Source: Thermoleophilia bacterium (lineage in GTDB: Bacteria > Actinomycetota > Thermoleophilia > Gaiellales > Gaiellaceae). From it: a stretch of DNA of 6,477 bases. The stretch is from NCBI GenBank assembly GCA_014534155.1, contig JACVSB010000100.1:1-6477 (forward strand). Reading direction: 5' to 3'. The position numbers and the translations under genes are program-made. A model generated the notes under the pieces. That model did not search any database. It saw nothing but the letters and a program-made list of their open reading frames with translations, and was not told where the DNA came from. Positions 1 to 5,758 of the stretch are shown one piece after another. The stretch's first letter is position 1, and the number at the start of each line of letters is the position of its first letter.

Positions 1-23
1 ACGTCGTCTGCGAGATCTTTCAT
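1..23 (-). CDS. Start of a gene leaving the window (partial)
   Basis: An ATG on the minus strand at 23-21 opens a frame reading MKDLADDV before the window ends. A purine-rich AAAGGG (minus strand, 35-30) lies six bases upstream of the ATG and is a plausible ribosome binding site. The frame follows the stop of the coiled-coil gene by 69 bases on the same strand, so it may be the next gene of that cluster. Eight residues are too few to assign a family. Confidence 0.35.
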
Positions 24-92
24 TTCGCGCCCTTTCGTCTTCCTGCTGACGATCCCTGCCGGAAAGAGTTGGGACCGCGTCACCGTTATTCG
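24..92. other. Short intergenic region with a direct repeat
   Basis: This gap between the coiled-coil gene stop and the next minus-strand start is less GC-rich than the genes around it. It contains a CGTCAC direct repeat at 78-83 and 91-96, thirteen bases apart centre to centre, the second copy overlapping the upstream gene's stop codon. I see no convincing hairpin followed by a T-run, so no terminator is called. A regulatory role for the repeat is possible but unsupported. Confidence 0.3.
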
Positions 93-1433
93 TCACACGT
101 CGCCCGCGCGGATCGACCGCTCGAGCGCCTCGACCTTCGCCGCCACTTCCATCTCGATCTCCGCTTCGAACGCGGCGATCCGCGCTTCCGCCTGCGCGAG
201 GGCCTCGGAGATCCGGCCCTGGACGAGCGCGAGGCGCTCCGCCGCGACTTCGTGCTGAGCCTCCGTCGAGCGCGTGATCTCGCCGATCCGCCGCTCCAGC
301 CGCCCGGCCGCCGACTGCGCCGCCTCCGCGATTCGCCCTGCGATCTCCTTCTCGGCACGGCGCGCGAACTGGTCCAGCGCCTTCTCGAGCTCGTTCGAGA
401 GCTGCTGGGCGGACTTCTGCCTCGACTGCCGGATCTGTGCGTCGAACCGGCGCTCCGCCTCCTCGAGCAGCCGTCCCGCCGCGCGGTCGAGCCCGCGCTC
501 GAGCGTCTCGCGCTGCCGCCGTTCGACCTCCTCGAACACCGCGCTCACCCGGGCGAGCGATTCCTCCTGCTCCCGCTGCATGCGCTCGCGGAGCTCGCGC
601 TCCCCCTCCGAAAACCGGGACGAGAGCTCCTTCAGCGCGCGCTCGCGCTGTGCCGCGTGCCCTTCGAGCTCCGCCCTTCCCTCCTCGAGGACGTGCGCGG
701 CGACCTGCTCGAGCTCGCGGCGCAGCCGCAGCACCGCAGCCTGCTGCTCCTCGGTCACGGTGCGGAGGTAGTCGGAATCGGCCGCCAGGCGCGCCTCGTA
801 CGCCTTGATCGCCTCCGACTGGCGCTGCGCGAGGGCGTTCAGCCGGCCCTCGAGCGCGCGCTGGCCGCGATCCAGGTCCGCTGCCCAGGCCGCGAGGCGC
901 TGCTCGAGGCGCTCCTGCACCCGCTCCACCGACTGTGCAAGCTCGGCGCGCGCCCGGTCGGCCTGCCGCGCGGCGAGGTCGCGCCGCTCGTGCGCGAGCT
1001 TGCGCTCCTGCTGTCCGAGGAGGTGCGTCGCGTTCGCGCGCTCGCGCGCGAGCGTCTGCTCGAGCTCGCGGGCTCGCTCGGCGGCGTGCGCCTCGAGCTC
1101 GGCCACGATACGGGCTCGTCCCTCGCCGAGCACCTCCTCGTCGGAGCGGAGACGGCTGCGCGCGCGCACGATCGCGGCGAGCCCGGCCTCGCCTACTCCC
1201 GCGCCCGCGAGCCCGGCCGCGGCGAGCACGATGGCGGTCGTGTCTGCGAAGTCGCCGCTCAGGTTCACTGCGAGCGCGCCGAGGGCGGCGAGAGCAGCAC
1301 CGGCGAGCAGGACGGCGAGCACGAGGAGCCATCGCTCGCGGGCGCGGTCGAGCGCGACCGCGCCCGCGGACGCGGCGACGAGCGCGAGCCCCACGGCGAA
1401 GGCCGCGTAGAAGAGGGCGTCCACGCGCGGCAT
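93..1433 (-). CDS. Membrane-anchored long coiled-coil protein, uncharacterised
   Basis: This 446-residue protein has two parts. Residues 1-90 hold three hydrophobic stretches (about 6-27, 35-57 and 66-88), consistent with three transmembrane helices. From about residue 95 to the end it is an almost uninterrupted Ala/Glu/Arg/Gln-rich helical region with heptad-like patterning, essentially without Pro or Gly breaks, which predicts a coiled coil of roughly 350 residues on one side of the membrane. No enzymatic motif is visible. The ATG start is chosen because it directly precedes the first hydrophobic segment; no strong ribosome binding site precedes it. It begins 18 bases after the stop of the serine hydrolase gene on the same strand, so the two are probably cotranscribed. 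The architecture suggests a structural, scaffold or tethering role at the membrane, but the function is unknown. Similarity to SMC- or myosin-like proteins would reflect composition, not homology. Confidence 0.85.
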   Translation of the reverse strand: MPRVDALFYAAFAVGLALVAASAGAVALDRARERWLLVLAVLLAGAALAALGALAVNLSGDFADTTAIVLAAAGLAGAGVGEAGLAAIVRARSRLRSDEEVLGEGRARIVAELEAHAAERARELEQTLARERANATHLLGQQERKLAHERRDLAARQADRARAELAQSVERVQERLEQRLAAWAADLDRGQRALEGRLNALAQRQSEAIKAYEARLAADSDYLRTVTEEQQAAVLRLRRELEQVAAHVLEEGRAELEGHAAQRERALKELSSRFSEGERELRERMQREQEESLARVSAVFEEVERRQRETLERGLDRAAGRLLEEAERRFDAQIRQSRQKSAQQLSNELEKALDQFARRAEKEIAGRIAEAAQSAAGRLERRIGEITRSTEAQHEVAAERLALVQGRISEALAQAEARIAAFEAEIEMEVAAKVEALERSIRAGDV

Positions 1434-1442
1434 GGTAAGCCC

Positions 1443-1463
1443 GTGGCCGGCTTAGGTGGCCGG
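1443..1463. repeat. 8-bp direct repeat and 5-bp hairpin around a stop codon
   Basis: GTGGCCGG occurs at 1443-1450 and again at 1456-1463, flanking the minus-strand TAA (1454-1452) of the serine hydrolase gene. Within it CCGGC (1447-1451) can pair with GCCGG (1459-1463) around a seven-base loop. No T-run follows in either direction, so this is not a typical intrinsic terminator. In such GC-rich DNA the match may be chance. Confidence 0.25.
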
Positions 1464-2612
1464 ATCCGCCGTGCCCGGGCGCACCGCGAGCCGTTTCGAC
1501 GCAGCCTCGGCGATCCGGCCCGCCAGGTCGTCCGACGCGTCGCCCGCGTAGCGCCCGGTCCAGGTCAGGACGGCGGCGACGAAGACGCCGGAGGGCGAGT
1601 AGACGAGGCCGGCGTCGTGGCGGGCAGCGTCGATCCACCCTCCCTTGTGCGCGACGACGGCGTCGTCCGCCGTGTAGCGGTCGAGCTTCCCGCGGTCGGC
1701 CGAATGCGCGAGCTGAAAGAGGAGGAAGCGCGCGTCGCCACGCGAGAACGACCCGGGGACGAGGCGCACGAGCGCTCCTCGGCCCGCGGCAGCGAGGTGG
1801 ACGAGCTCGAAGGTCCGCGCGAGGTCGTAGGCCGTCGTCGCCTTCCCGACCGTGGGCGGTTGCTCCTCGACGGCGAGCGGGATCGGCCGTCCCTGCGCTC
1901 CCGCCGTCAGGAATCCGCCGTACAGGACCGTCTCCGAGACGCCGAGCGAGGCGAGCATCGAGGTGACCCGAGCGGCTCCCGCCTCTTGAGACCCGCCGAT
2001 CCAGGCGAGGAGGGCGTTCGCCGCCTCGTTGTCGGACTCGATCAGCATCCTCTCGAGAAGGAGGTCCAGCGACGACCCCGGCGGCGGCCGCGCCCGCAAC
2101 CGGCGCAGGACCTCGATCGCGATCGCCACCTTGACCGTGGACGCGGCCGGAAAGCGGGCCCGGGCGTTCCACGCCGCGCCTGCGCCGGTCCGCAGGTCCT
2201 CCACGTAGACGGCGGCGACGCCCCGGAAGCGCTGGACGAGCGCGGCGACGTCGCGGGCGAGAGGCGCGTCCTCGTGCGCCTCGGGCGGCCGTCCCGGCTG
2301 GTCGCCGGCGGGAAGGCCGAGCACGGGCTCGACGCGCGACTCGGCGCTGTTCCCCAACGCGTCCTCGGCGACGACGCGAACGGCGACGTCCCGCGGCGGG
2401 ATCGCAACCCGAAGACGGAAGCCCGTCGGCCCGGCGGCTTCCTCGCCGGCTTTCCGGCCGTCGACGAAGACGACCACGCGGTCCGTTCCCCGAGCGACGC
2501 CCCCCTCGACGACGCCGTAGGACACTTCTCGCGGCCGGGGGGACGCGAGCGCGGGCGGCGCGACGTACGCCGGAACGGTGGGGGCGAGCGCGAAGGCCAC
2601 CGTACCGCGCAA
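1452..2612 (-). CDS. Secreted class A beta-lactamase-fold serine hydrolase with N-terminal Ig-like region
   Basis: With the TTG start at 2612 this is a 386-residue protein. Residues 1-23 form a short basic then hydrophobic leader ending near Ala-Leu-Ala-Ser, a plausible export signal. Residues 28-95 are rich in beta-strand-like segments (VVVFVDGRKAG, VAVRVVAEDALGNS) and look like an Ig-like domain. Residues 118-375 match the class A beta-lactamase fold (Beta-lactamase2 type): Ser158-Thr-Val-Lys161 is the SxxK nucleophile motif, Ser193-Asp-Asn195 is SDN, a TTAYDLA segment lies at 259-265, and His322-Lys-Gly-Gly325 stands where KTG/KSG is usual. No ExxLN omega-loop motif is recognisable before the TTA segment, so deacylation of beta-lactams is uncertain; a peptidoglycan-related or other hydrolase role is as likely. 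The frame stays open upstream past 3300, but a start there would run across the divergent gene. TTG 2612 and GTG 2600 are the sensible starts. It lies upstream of the coiled-coil membrane gene. Confidence 0.85.
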   Translation of the reverse strand: MRGTVAFALAPTVPAYVAPPALASPRPREVSYGVVEGGVARGTDRVVVFVDGRKAGEEAAGPTGFRLRVAIPPRDVAVRVVAEDALGNSAESRVEPVLGLPAGDQPGRPPEAHEDAPLARDVAALVQRFRGVAAVYVEDLRTGAGAAWNARARFPAASTVKVAIAIEVLRRLRARPPPGSSLDLLLERMLIESDNEAANALLAWIGGSQEAGAARVTSMLASLGVSETVLYGGFLTAGAQGRPIPLAVEEQPPTVGKATTAYDLARTFELVHLAAAGRGALVRLVPGSFSRGDARFLLFQLAHSADRGKLDRYTADDAVVAHKGGWIDAARHDAGLVYSPSGVFVAAVLTWTGRYAGDASDDLAGRIAEAASKRLAVRPGTADPAT

Positions 2613-2615
2613 GGC

Positions 2616-2621
2616 TATTGT
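2616..2621 (+). promoter_or_regulatory. Candidate -10 element (TATTGT) for the 185-aa gene
   Basis: TATTGT fits the TAnnnT pattern of actinobacterial -10 elements and sits in a short AT-richer island between the divergent genes. Six bases separate it from the GTG at 2628, which would give a leaderless transcript starting at that codon. No clear -35 element is visible, and an alternative reading uses AAGG at 2611-2614 as a ribosome binding site for the GTG at 2625. The two readings exclude each other. Confidence 0.3.
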
Positions 2622-2624
2622 GCG

Positions 2625-3182
2625 GTGGTGGCTCTCGCCGAGGAGATCGCGGCAGCCCGGTCGGCGGCGGGCGGATACGCCGACCCCGGCGAGGAGCTCG
2701 TGGGAATCGTCCCGGCCGAGCCTGCTTCGGGGGCGCGGGTCTATCTCTGCGCGTACGAGCGCGACGGGAACGGCGAACACCGCTGGCTCGCGCTCGACGC
2801 GGGGGGCGAGGCGATCGCCGACCGCGGGACCGTGCGCGACGCGGTCTCGATCGCGGCCATGTGCGAGCTGGCCGAGGAGAGCGCGGGCGGCGGCGACGTG
2901 GGGGAGCTTCGCGCTCGGCTCGTCGAGCTCCGGCTGACCGAGAACCCGGAGGGGATCGAAGAGGCGGAGGTCGCGGCGGCCGAGCTCCAGGAAGCCGTCC
3001 GGCGGGACGGGCGGGTTGCGAGTGTCGGGTACCTGGACGAGATCGGGAGCGCGTCGGCGCGCCTCGAGAGCGTGCTCGGCGGGCACGGGTCTCCCTTCGC
3101 GGAGGCGATGAAGGCCGGCGTGGCGGCCGCCGCGGAGCTCGCGGCCGAGGTCGAGCGCACGTACAAGGGAGAGCTGACCTAG
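2625..3182 (+). CDS. Conserved hypothetical protein, 185 aa
   Basis: I do not recognise a characterised family, though I recall similar proteins in Thermoleophilia. The start is one of two tandem GTG codons (2625 or 2628); the frame continues open far upstream, but that part is opposite the serine hydrolase and has a low-complexity Arg-rich composition. The protein is soluble and acidic, with no signal peptide or membrane segment. Residues 25-70 look like a small alpha/beta unit (VGIVPAEP, RVYLCAYERDG, RWLALDAGG). Residues 71-125 are helical (RDAVSIAAMCELAEE and the following Glu/Ala-rich stretch), and 135-182 is a further helical segment including SPFAEAMKAG. No catalytic signature is evident. 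It is the first gene of the plus-strand group ending in proline dehydrogenase, with its stop overlapping the ribosome binding site of the next gene, so the two are tightly linked in expression. Confidence 0.8.
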   Translation: MVALAEEIAAARSAAGGYADPGEELVGIVPAEPASGARVYLCAYERDGNGEHRWLALDAGGEAIADRGTVRDAVSIAAMCELAEESAGGGDVGELRARLVELRLTENPEGIEEAEVAAAELQEAVRRDGRVASVGYLDEIGSASARLESVLGGHGSPFAEAMKAGVAAAAELAAEVERTYKGELT

Positions 3183-3188
3183 GAGGTG
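3181..3188 (+). promoter_or_regulatory. Near-perfect Shine-Dalgarno sequence
   Basis: AGGAGGTG begins inside the TAG stop of the 185-aa gene and lies two bases before the ATG at 3191 (four bases from the AGGAGG core). It is the strongest ribosome binding site in the window and fixes the start of the 96-aa gene. Its overlap with the upstream stop suggests reinitiation by terminating ribosomes. Confidence 0.8.
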
Positions 3189-3190
3189 CG

Positions 3191-3481
3191 ATGGAGGGGT
3201 TCGGGTTCCCGTTTGGCGGAGATCCGGAAGATTTGATGCGCGGTCTGCGCGAGTTCGCGGAACGCCAGACGGAGGCCGTGCAGGAGTCGCAGCGGGAGCA
3301 GTTTGCGACACTGACGCTGAACACCGCGGTAGAGCTCACGGGCTCGGCCCTTCGCCAGCTTCGCGTCGAGGGCGGGCCCGACGAGCAGGCGCTCGCGCTG
3401 CGCGACGCGATGCGGGTTCTCTTCCCCGAAGCTGTCGCGCTCGTCTCCGCAGCGCGGCAGGGCTTCATGCGCGAGCGCTAA
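3191..3481 (+). CDS. Small conserved hypothetical protein, 96 aa
   Basis: The ATG at 3191 is fixed by the strong AGGAGGTG immediately upstream; the same frame is open before it, but that part is an Arg/Gly-rich shadow of the preceding gene. The protein begins with a short Gly/Phe/Pro-rich segment (MEGFGFPFGGDPED), then residues 16-63 form a charged helix with many Gln and Glu (FAERQTEAVQESQREQ), and residues 70-95 form another helix. There is no signal peptide, membrane span or known motif. The composition suggests a small helical protein that could bind a partner. It sits between the 185-aa gene (8 bases upstream) and proline dehydrogenase (2 bases downstream), so it is almost certainly cotranscribed with both. 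The function is unknown; a role tied to proline dehydrogenase is only a guess from position. Confidence 0.8.
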   Translation: MEGFGFPFGGDPEDLMRGLREFAERQTEAVQESQREQFATLTLNTAVELTGSALRQLRVEGGPDEQALALRDAMRVLFPEAVALVSAARQGFMRER

Positions 3482-3483
3482 CC

Positions 3484-4413
3484 GTGTCGCTTTTCGACCG
3501 CGCGCTCGTCCGTGTGCTTCCGGCCGTTCCCCGGCCGGTCGTCAAGCGTCTCTCGGACCGCTACATCGCAGGGCCGGAGCTGGGGGACGCGTGTCGCGTC
3601 GTCAAGGAGCTGAACGAGCGCGCCCGTACGGCGACGATCGACGTTCTCGGCGAGGAGGTCACCCGGCAGGAGGAAGCGCGCGCGCTCGTGGACGAGTACA
3701 TGCACGTCTTCGAGACGATCCGGGAGCAGGGCCTGAGCTCGAACGTGAGCGTCAAGCCGACCGGACTCGGCCTCAAGCTCGACCGCGCCTTCTGCCGTGA
3801 CGGCTTAGCCGAGATCGTGCGCTGCGCGGAGGCGCGCGGGAACTTCGTCCGGATCGACATGGAGGACTCGTCCACGACGTCCGACACGCTCTCTGTCTAC
3901 CGCGAGCTGCGCGAGCAGGGCCTCGAGCGGGTGGGCATCGTGCTCCAGGCGAGGCTTCAACGGACGCTGGACGACGTCGCGGCGCTTGCCGACCTCAAGC
4001 CGAGCGTCCGCCTCTGCAAGGGCATCTACCTGGAGCCGCCCGAGATCGCCTACGAGGACTTCGACGAGATCCGCCGGAACTTCGTGCGCACGCTGGAGGC
4101 GCTCCTTGCGCACGAGTGCCGCGTGGCGATCGCGACGCACGACGACTGGCTCGTCGAGCGCTCGCTCGAGCTCCTCCGGGAGTACCGGCTCGCCCACGAC
4201 CAGTATGAGTTCCAGATGCTGCTCGGTGTGCGCGAGACGATGGGCGACGATCTCGTGCGCGACGGGCATCGCCTCCGGATCTACGTTCCCTACGGCCGGC
4301 GCTGGTACGAGTACTCCATGCGCCGCCTGCAGGAGAACCCGAAGATCGCGACCTACGTCGCACGCGATACGGTCGGCCGGCTCCTGCCGGTCGGAAACTC
4401 GCGCGCCCCCTAG
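3484..4413 (+). CDS. Proline dehydrogenase (monofunctional, PutA/PRODH barrel)
   Basis: This 309-residue protein oxidises L-proline to delta-1-pyrroline-5-carboxylate using FAD and passes electrons to quinone (EC 1.5.5.2). The length is close to the roughly 300 residues of short monofunctional enzymes such as that of Thermus. Family motifs of the FAD beta/alpha barrel are in order: VSVKPTGLGLKLD (88-100, catalytic-type Lys91), RIDMEDS (123-129), GIVLQARLQRT (151-161, flavin-contacting Gln155), RLCKGIYLEP (176-185), IATHDD (216-221), EFQMLLGVR (242-250), and YSMRRLQENP (277-286), whose paired Arg280-Arg281 and Glu284 match the proline carboxylate-binding signature. GTG at 3484 is two bases after the preceding stop, with no good ribosome binding site, implying translational coupling. 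No P5C dehydrogenase domain or gene is present in the window. Codon 108 (3805-3807) is TTA, a rare leucine codon in DNA of this composition. The gene ends five bases from the convergent scramblase-like gene. Confidence 0.95.
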   Translation: MSLFDRALVRVLPAVPRPVVKRLSDRYIAGPELGDACRVVKELNERARTATIDVLGEEVTRQEEARALVDEYMHVFETIREQGLSSNVSVKPTGLGLKLDRAFCRDGLAEIVRCAEARGNFVRIDMEDSSTTSDTLSVYRELREQGLERVGIVLQARLQRTLDDVAALADLKPSVRLCKGIYLEPPEIAYEDFDEIRRNFVRTLEALLAHECRVAIATHDDWLVERSLELLREYRLAHDQYEFQMLLGVRETMGDDLVRDGHRLRIYVPYGRRWYEYSMRRLQENPKIATYVARDTVGRLLPVGNSRAP

Positions 4414-4418
4414 CGCCG

Positions 4419-5021
4419 CTACCGGGACTGGAGCGCGTCGAGGGCGATCGCGAGCGCGAGCGCGAGGCGTCGATCGAGCCGCCGGTCGGGGTCGCCGTCC
4501 AGCCGCAGGACGTAGCGGTCCCGGAGACCGATCGGCCGGCGTAGCTCGCCGACCTCGCGCCCGTCGAGCGCGATCGTGAAGTGGAAGACGATGGGGACGA
4601 GCTCGCCGTAGGGGACGACGTCGAGCGCGCGCCGCAGGATCGCGATCGGGACGCTTCGCTCGTACGCCTGTCCGAGCTCCTGCTCGTCCGCGCTCCAGAT
4701 CCGCCACGTCGAGCGAAGAAGCGAGGTGCCGAAGACCTTCTGGAGGGCGCCGAGTCGCTCTCCGTCGAACGCGACGACGTCGTAGCGGCCACGGAGCTCG
4801 AGGACGCTGCGCGCCTTCAGGCGGAAGAGCTCCTCCCGCTCGGAGTCGTCGGCGAAGAAGCGGATGTCCTCGCGCACCGCGAGCCTCTTCTGCCGGACGA
4901 ACGCGAGCGGCTCTCCCGCCCCGCCGCCGGGAGCCAGCGTCGAGATGCGGTAGAGGTTCGCGACGGGCCGGACGAGCTGATCGACGAAGAAGCCGTCGTG
5001 GGCGAACCGTTCGTCCGTCAT
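4419..5021 (-). CDS. LURP-one-related / scramblase-like protein (tubby C-terminal-like fold)
   Basis: This 200-residue protein carries the pattern of the LOR/phospholipid-scramblase-like superfamily: paired short beta-strands in the order 'FRLKARSVLELRGRYDVV' (66-83), 'GERLGALQKVF' (87-97) and 'LLRSTWRIWSAD' (101-112), a middle stretch VPIVFHFTIALDGREVGEL (142-160), and a C-terminal hydrophobic helix (LDRRLALALAIALDAL, 182-197). In tubby-like folds a hydrophobic C-terminal helix runs through the centre of a closed barrel, so this segment need not be a membrane span. Residues 15-52 resemble the N-terminal strand that precedes the barrel. Members are thought to bind lipids or membranes, but bacterial ones are mostly uncharacterised. 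Its ATG (5021-5019) overlaps the TGA of the fabL-type gene by four bases, so it is the last gene of that operon. The family call is from pattern memory, without a profile search. Confidence 0.75.
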   Translation of the reverse strand: MTDERFAHDGFFVDQLVRPVANLYRISTLAPGGGAGEPLAFVRQKRLAVREDIRFFADDSEREELFRLKARSVLELRGRYDVVAFDGERLGALQKVFGTSLLRSTWRIWSADEQELGQAYERSVPIAILRRALDVVPYGELVPIVFHFTIALDGREVGELRRPIGLRDRYVLRLDGDPDRRLDRRLALALAIALDALQSR

Positions 5022-5758
5022 GCGAGCAGCGAGTAGCCGCCGTCGACGACGACCGCCTGGCCGCGGATCATGTCGGCCTCGGGCGAGGCGAGAAACGCCG
5101 TCACCTCGGCGACGTCGCGCGGCTCGACCAGCCGGCCCGCCGGCGTGCGGGCGCGATGGTCGGCGAGCATCTGCTCGCGGTTCGGGAAGTACTCCAGCGC
5201 CCCGGTCTCGACGAGGCCGGCCGAGACGGCGTTGACGCGGATCCCGCGCGGAGCCAGCTCGACCGCGAGGTAGCGGACGAGAGCCTCGAGCGCTGCCTTC
5301 GAGGTGCCGACGAGCGCGTAGTTCGAGAGGACGCGCTCCCCGCCGAGGGACGAGATGGCGACGATCGAGGCGCCCGGGGACATCCCGGCGACGGCATGAC
5401 GCGCGAGGGAGAGGAGCGCGCGCGCGTTCGCGTTCAGCGTCCAGTCCCAGTGCCGTTCGGTCAGCTCCAGGAGGGGGCGGATGACGCCGGTGGCGGCGTT
5501 CGAGACGAGGACGTCGAGCGCGCCTACCTCTTCCACGACGGCGCGGGCCTTGTCCGGGTCGCCGAGGTTGCCCCGGAGCGTGGCCGCCTCGGCGCCGTGG
5601 CGACGGATCTCTTCGGCCGTCTCGGCGGCGGCGCGGTCGTTGCGCAGGTAGCTAACCGCGACGCGCGCCGCTCCGAGCTGCGCGAAGCGAAGCGCGATCA
5701 CCCGGCCGATGCCCCGCGTGCCACCGGTGACGAGAACGGACTTGCCGGCGAACGTCAC
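5018..5758 (-). CDS. fabL: FabL-type enoyl-ACP reductase (SDR superfamily)
   Basis: This 246-residue protein is a short-chain dehydrogenase of the length typical for the family. The Rossmann nucleotide-binding motif TGGTRGIG is at 11-18, followed by NAATG (87-91), SSLGG with Ser136/137, and a catalytic pair Tyr147 and Lys154 separated by six residues rather than the usual three. The Tyr-x6-Lys spacing is characteristic of enoyl-ACP reductases. Segments RPLLELTERHWDWTLNANAR (94-113), KAALEALVRYLAVEL (154-168), EYFPNRE (189-195), TPAGRLVE (205-212) and ADMIRGQAVVVDGG (228-241) closely match what I recall of Bacillus subtilis FabL (YgaA). The expected activity is NADPH-dependent reduction of trans-2-enoyl-ACP in fatty acid elongation (EC 1.3.1.104). 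The GTG start at 5758 overlaps the TGA of the 97-aa gene (GTGA) and places TGGTRGIG near the N-terminus as expected; longer in-frame extensions cross the upstream gene. A paralogous reductase with another enoyl or keto substrate remains possible. Confidence 0.88.
   Translation of the reverse strand: MTFAGKSVLVTGGTRGIGRVIALRFAQLGAARVAVSYLRNDRAAAETAEEIRRHGAEAATLRGNLGDPDKARAVVEEVGALDVLVSNAATGVIRPLLELTERHWDWTLNANARALLSLARHAVAGMSPGASIVAISSLGGERVLSNYALVGTSKAALEALVRYLAVELAPRGIRVNAVSAGLVETGALEYFPNREQMLADHRARTPAGRLVEPRDVAEVTAFLASPEADMIRGQAVVVDGGYSLLA

Noticed and set aside
1452..2612. Reading the beta-lactamase homologue as an antibiotic resistance gene.
   Set aside because: The KGG motif, absent ExxLN loop, Ig-like domain and chromosomal context without mobile elements do not support a resistance call.
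69..3182. A 3.1-kb open frame on the plus strand that could encode a 1037-residue protein.
   Set aside because: Most of it runs opposite the coiled-coil and serine hydrolase genes, both of which have recognisable structure. Its translation there is Arg/Leu/Gly-rich without domains. Only the last part, from 2625, looks like a real protein.
2613..3311. Upstream extension of the serine hydrolase frame to an ATG at 3311, giving 619 residues.
   Set aside because: The extension is Arg/Pro-rich, lies opposite the 185-aa and 96-aa genes, and would bury the apparent export signal near residue 230.
4400..4430. A shared bidirectional terminator between the convergent proline dehydrogenase and scramblase-like genes.
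   Set aside because: Only five bases separate the stops, and no hairpin with a T-run is visible around them.
3805..4707. A 300-residue minus-strand open frame opposite proline dehydrogenase.
   Set aside because: It is a mirror of proline dehydrogenase, which has all family motifs on the plus strand, and it also crosses the scramblase-like gene.
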